Positions 15,038 through 15,102 of a DNA stretch of 15,102 bases are shown in pieces. The stretch lies in NCBI GenBank assembly GCA_014885115.2, contig WKLE02001841.1:1-15102 (forward strand). The letters are read 5' to 3'. The notes beneath the pieces are model-generated. The model was not told the origin of the DNA. It made no database searches and saw only the letters and a list, made by a program, of their open reading frames with translations. Made by a program: the position numbers and the translations under genes. Each line of letters opens with the position of its first letter. Within the stretch, counting starts at the first letter, position 1. Source of the stretch: Asterionellopsis glacialis. Lineage: Eukaryota > Bacillariophyta > Plagiogrammaphyceae > Rhaphoneidales > Asterionellopsidaceae.

Positions 15038-15102
15038 CTTTTTTTCCTGCAAAAAGGAATGAGGAAAAGGAATTCCTGAGGATTCCTTGAGGACTATGCA
15101 AC

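Larger units (their letters stand above)
14816..15102. other. Hairpin-rich non-coding end of the window
   Basis: No gene is visible. Besides the two larger inverted repeats listed separately, TACACA-ATGG-TGTGTA lies at 14899-14914 and a TATATAAG at about 14923-14930 on the plus strand. The stretch precedes the hAT start codon on the minus strand and could contain its promoter and transposon end, which the sequence alone does not settle. Confidence 0.5.

Noticed and set aside
1..15102. tRNA, rRNA or CRISPR-like arrays
   Set aside because: No cloverleaf, conserved rRNA segment or regularly spaced identical repeats were seen on either strand by eye.

Overview
This is eukaryotic, mostly AT-rich nuclear DNA and essentially a graveyard of broken transposable elements. 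No intact cellular gene, rRNA, tRNA or CRISPR array can be supported. The element families (a non-LTR element with an HLGHY-type reverse transcriptase, one with a QPWYADDAG reverse transcriptase and a C-terminal nuclease, Ty3/Gypsy pol fragments, and a BED-finger hAT transposase of the DUF659 type) are ones I associate from memory with diatoms and related marine microalgae. The host is therefore probably a diatom or allied stramenopile, which is an inference that a database search would have to confirm.

Layout, left to right. 1-690: AT-rich DNA with a 78-bp sequence repeated at 104-bp spacing. 774-2551 (+): a broken gene for an unrecognised protein whose best landmark is an SDEAF / NSWRRW segment. 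2733-6539 (-): a non-LTR retrotransposon (called LINE A here) with ORF1, then ORF2 carrying an APE-like endonuclease, a pre-RT region and the start of the reverse transcriptase. It is cut off at its 3' side. 6690-8477 (+): a decayed Ty3/Gypsy pol fragment (end of RT, RNase H, integrase, GPY/F-like tail), followed by an LTR-like sequence from 8551. 9240-10451 (-): the GC-richer 3' part of a second, different non-LTR element (LINE B) with an intact YADD motif and a restriction-like nuclease region. 10452-12985 (-): a second copy of the same Gypsy family in opposite orientation, including more of the RT. 12983-13262 (+): a short integrase fragment from another Gypsy family. 13266-14815 (-): the N-terminal and middle part of a hAT transposase. 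14816-15102: a cluster of perfect hairpins and GGAA/TTCC motifs that may belong to the hAT end.

The two related Gypsy copies converge tail to tail and form a roughly 1.9-kb imperfect inverted repeat around LINE B and the LTR remnants. Their inactivating changes differ: the plus copy has lost an integrase Asp, while the minus copy has lost an RT Asp, an RNase H Asp, an integrase zinc Cys and the integrase Glu. All three Asp-to-Asn changes sit in a CpA context, as expected from CpG decay. I see no new functional system. The points most worth checking are the inverted repeat as a possible double-stranded RNA source, the conserved bZIP-like site in both LTR remnants, the unusual 3' loss of LINE A, the uncharacterised SDEAF gene and the terminal hairpins.
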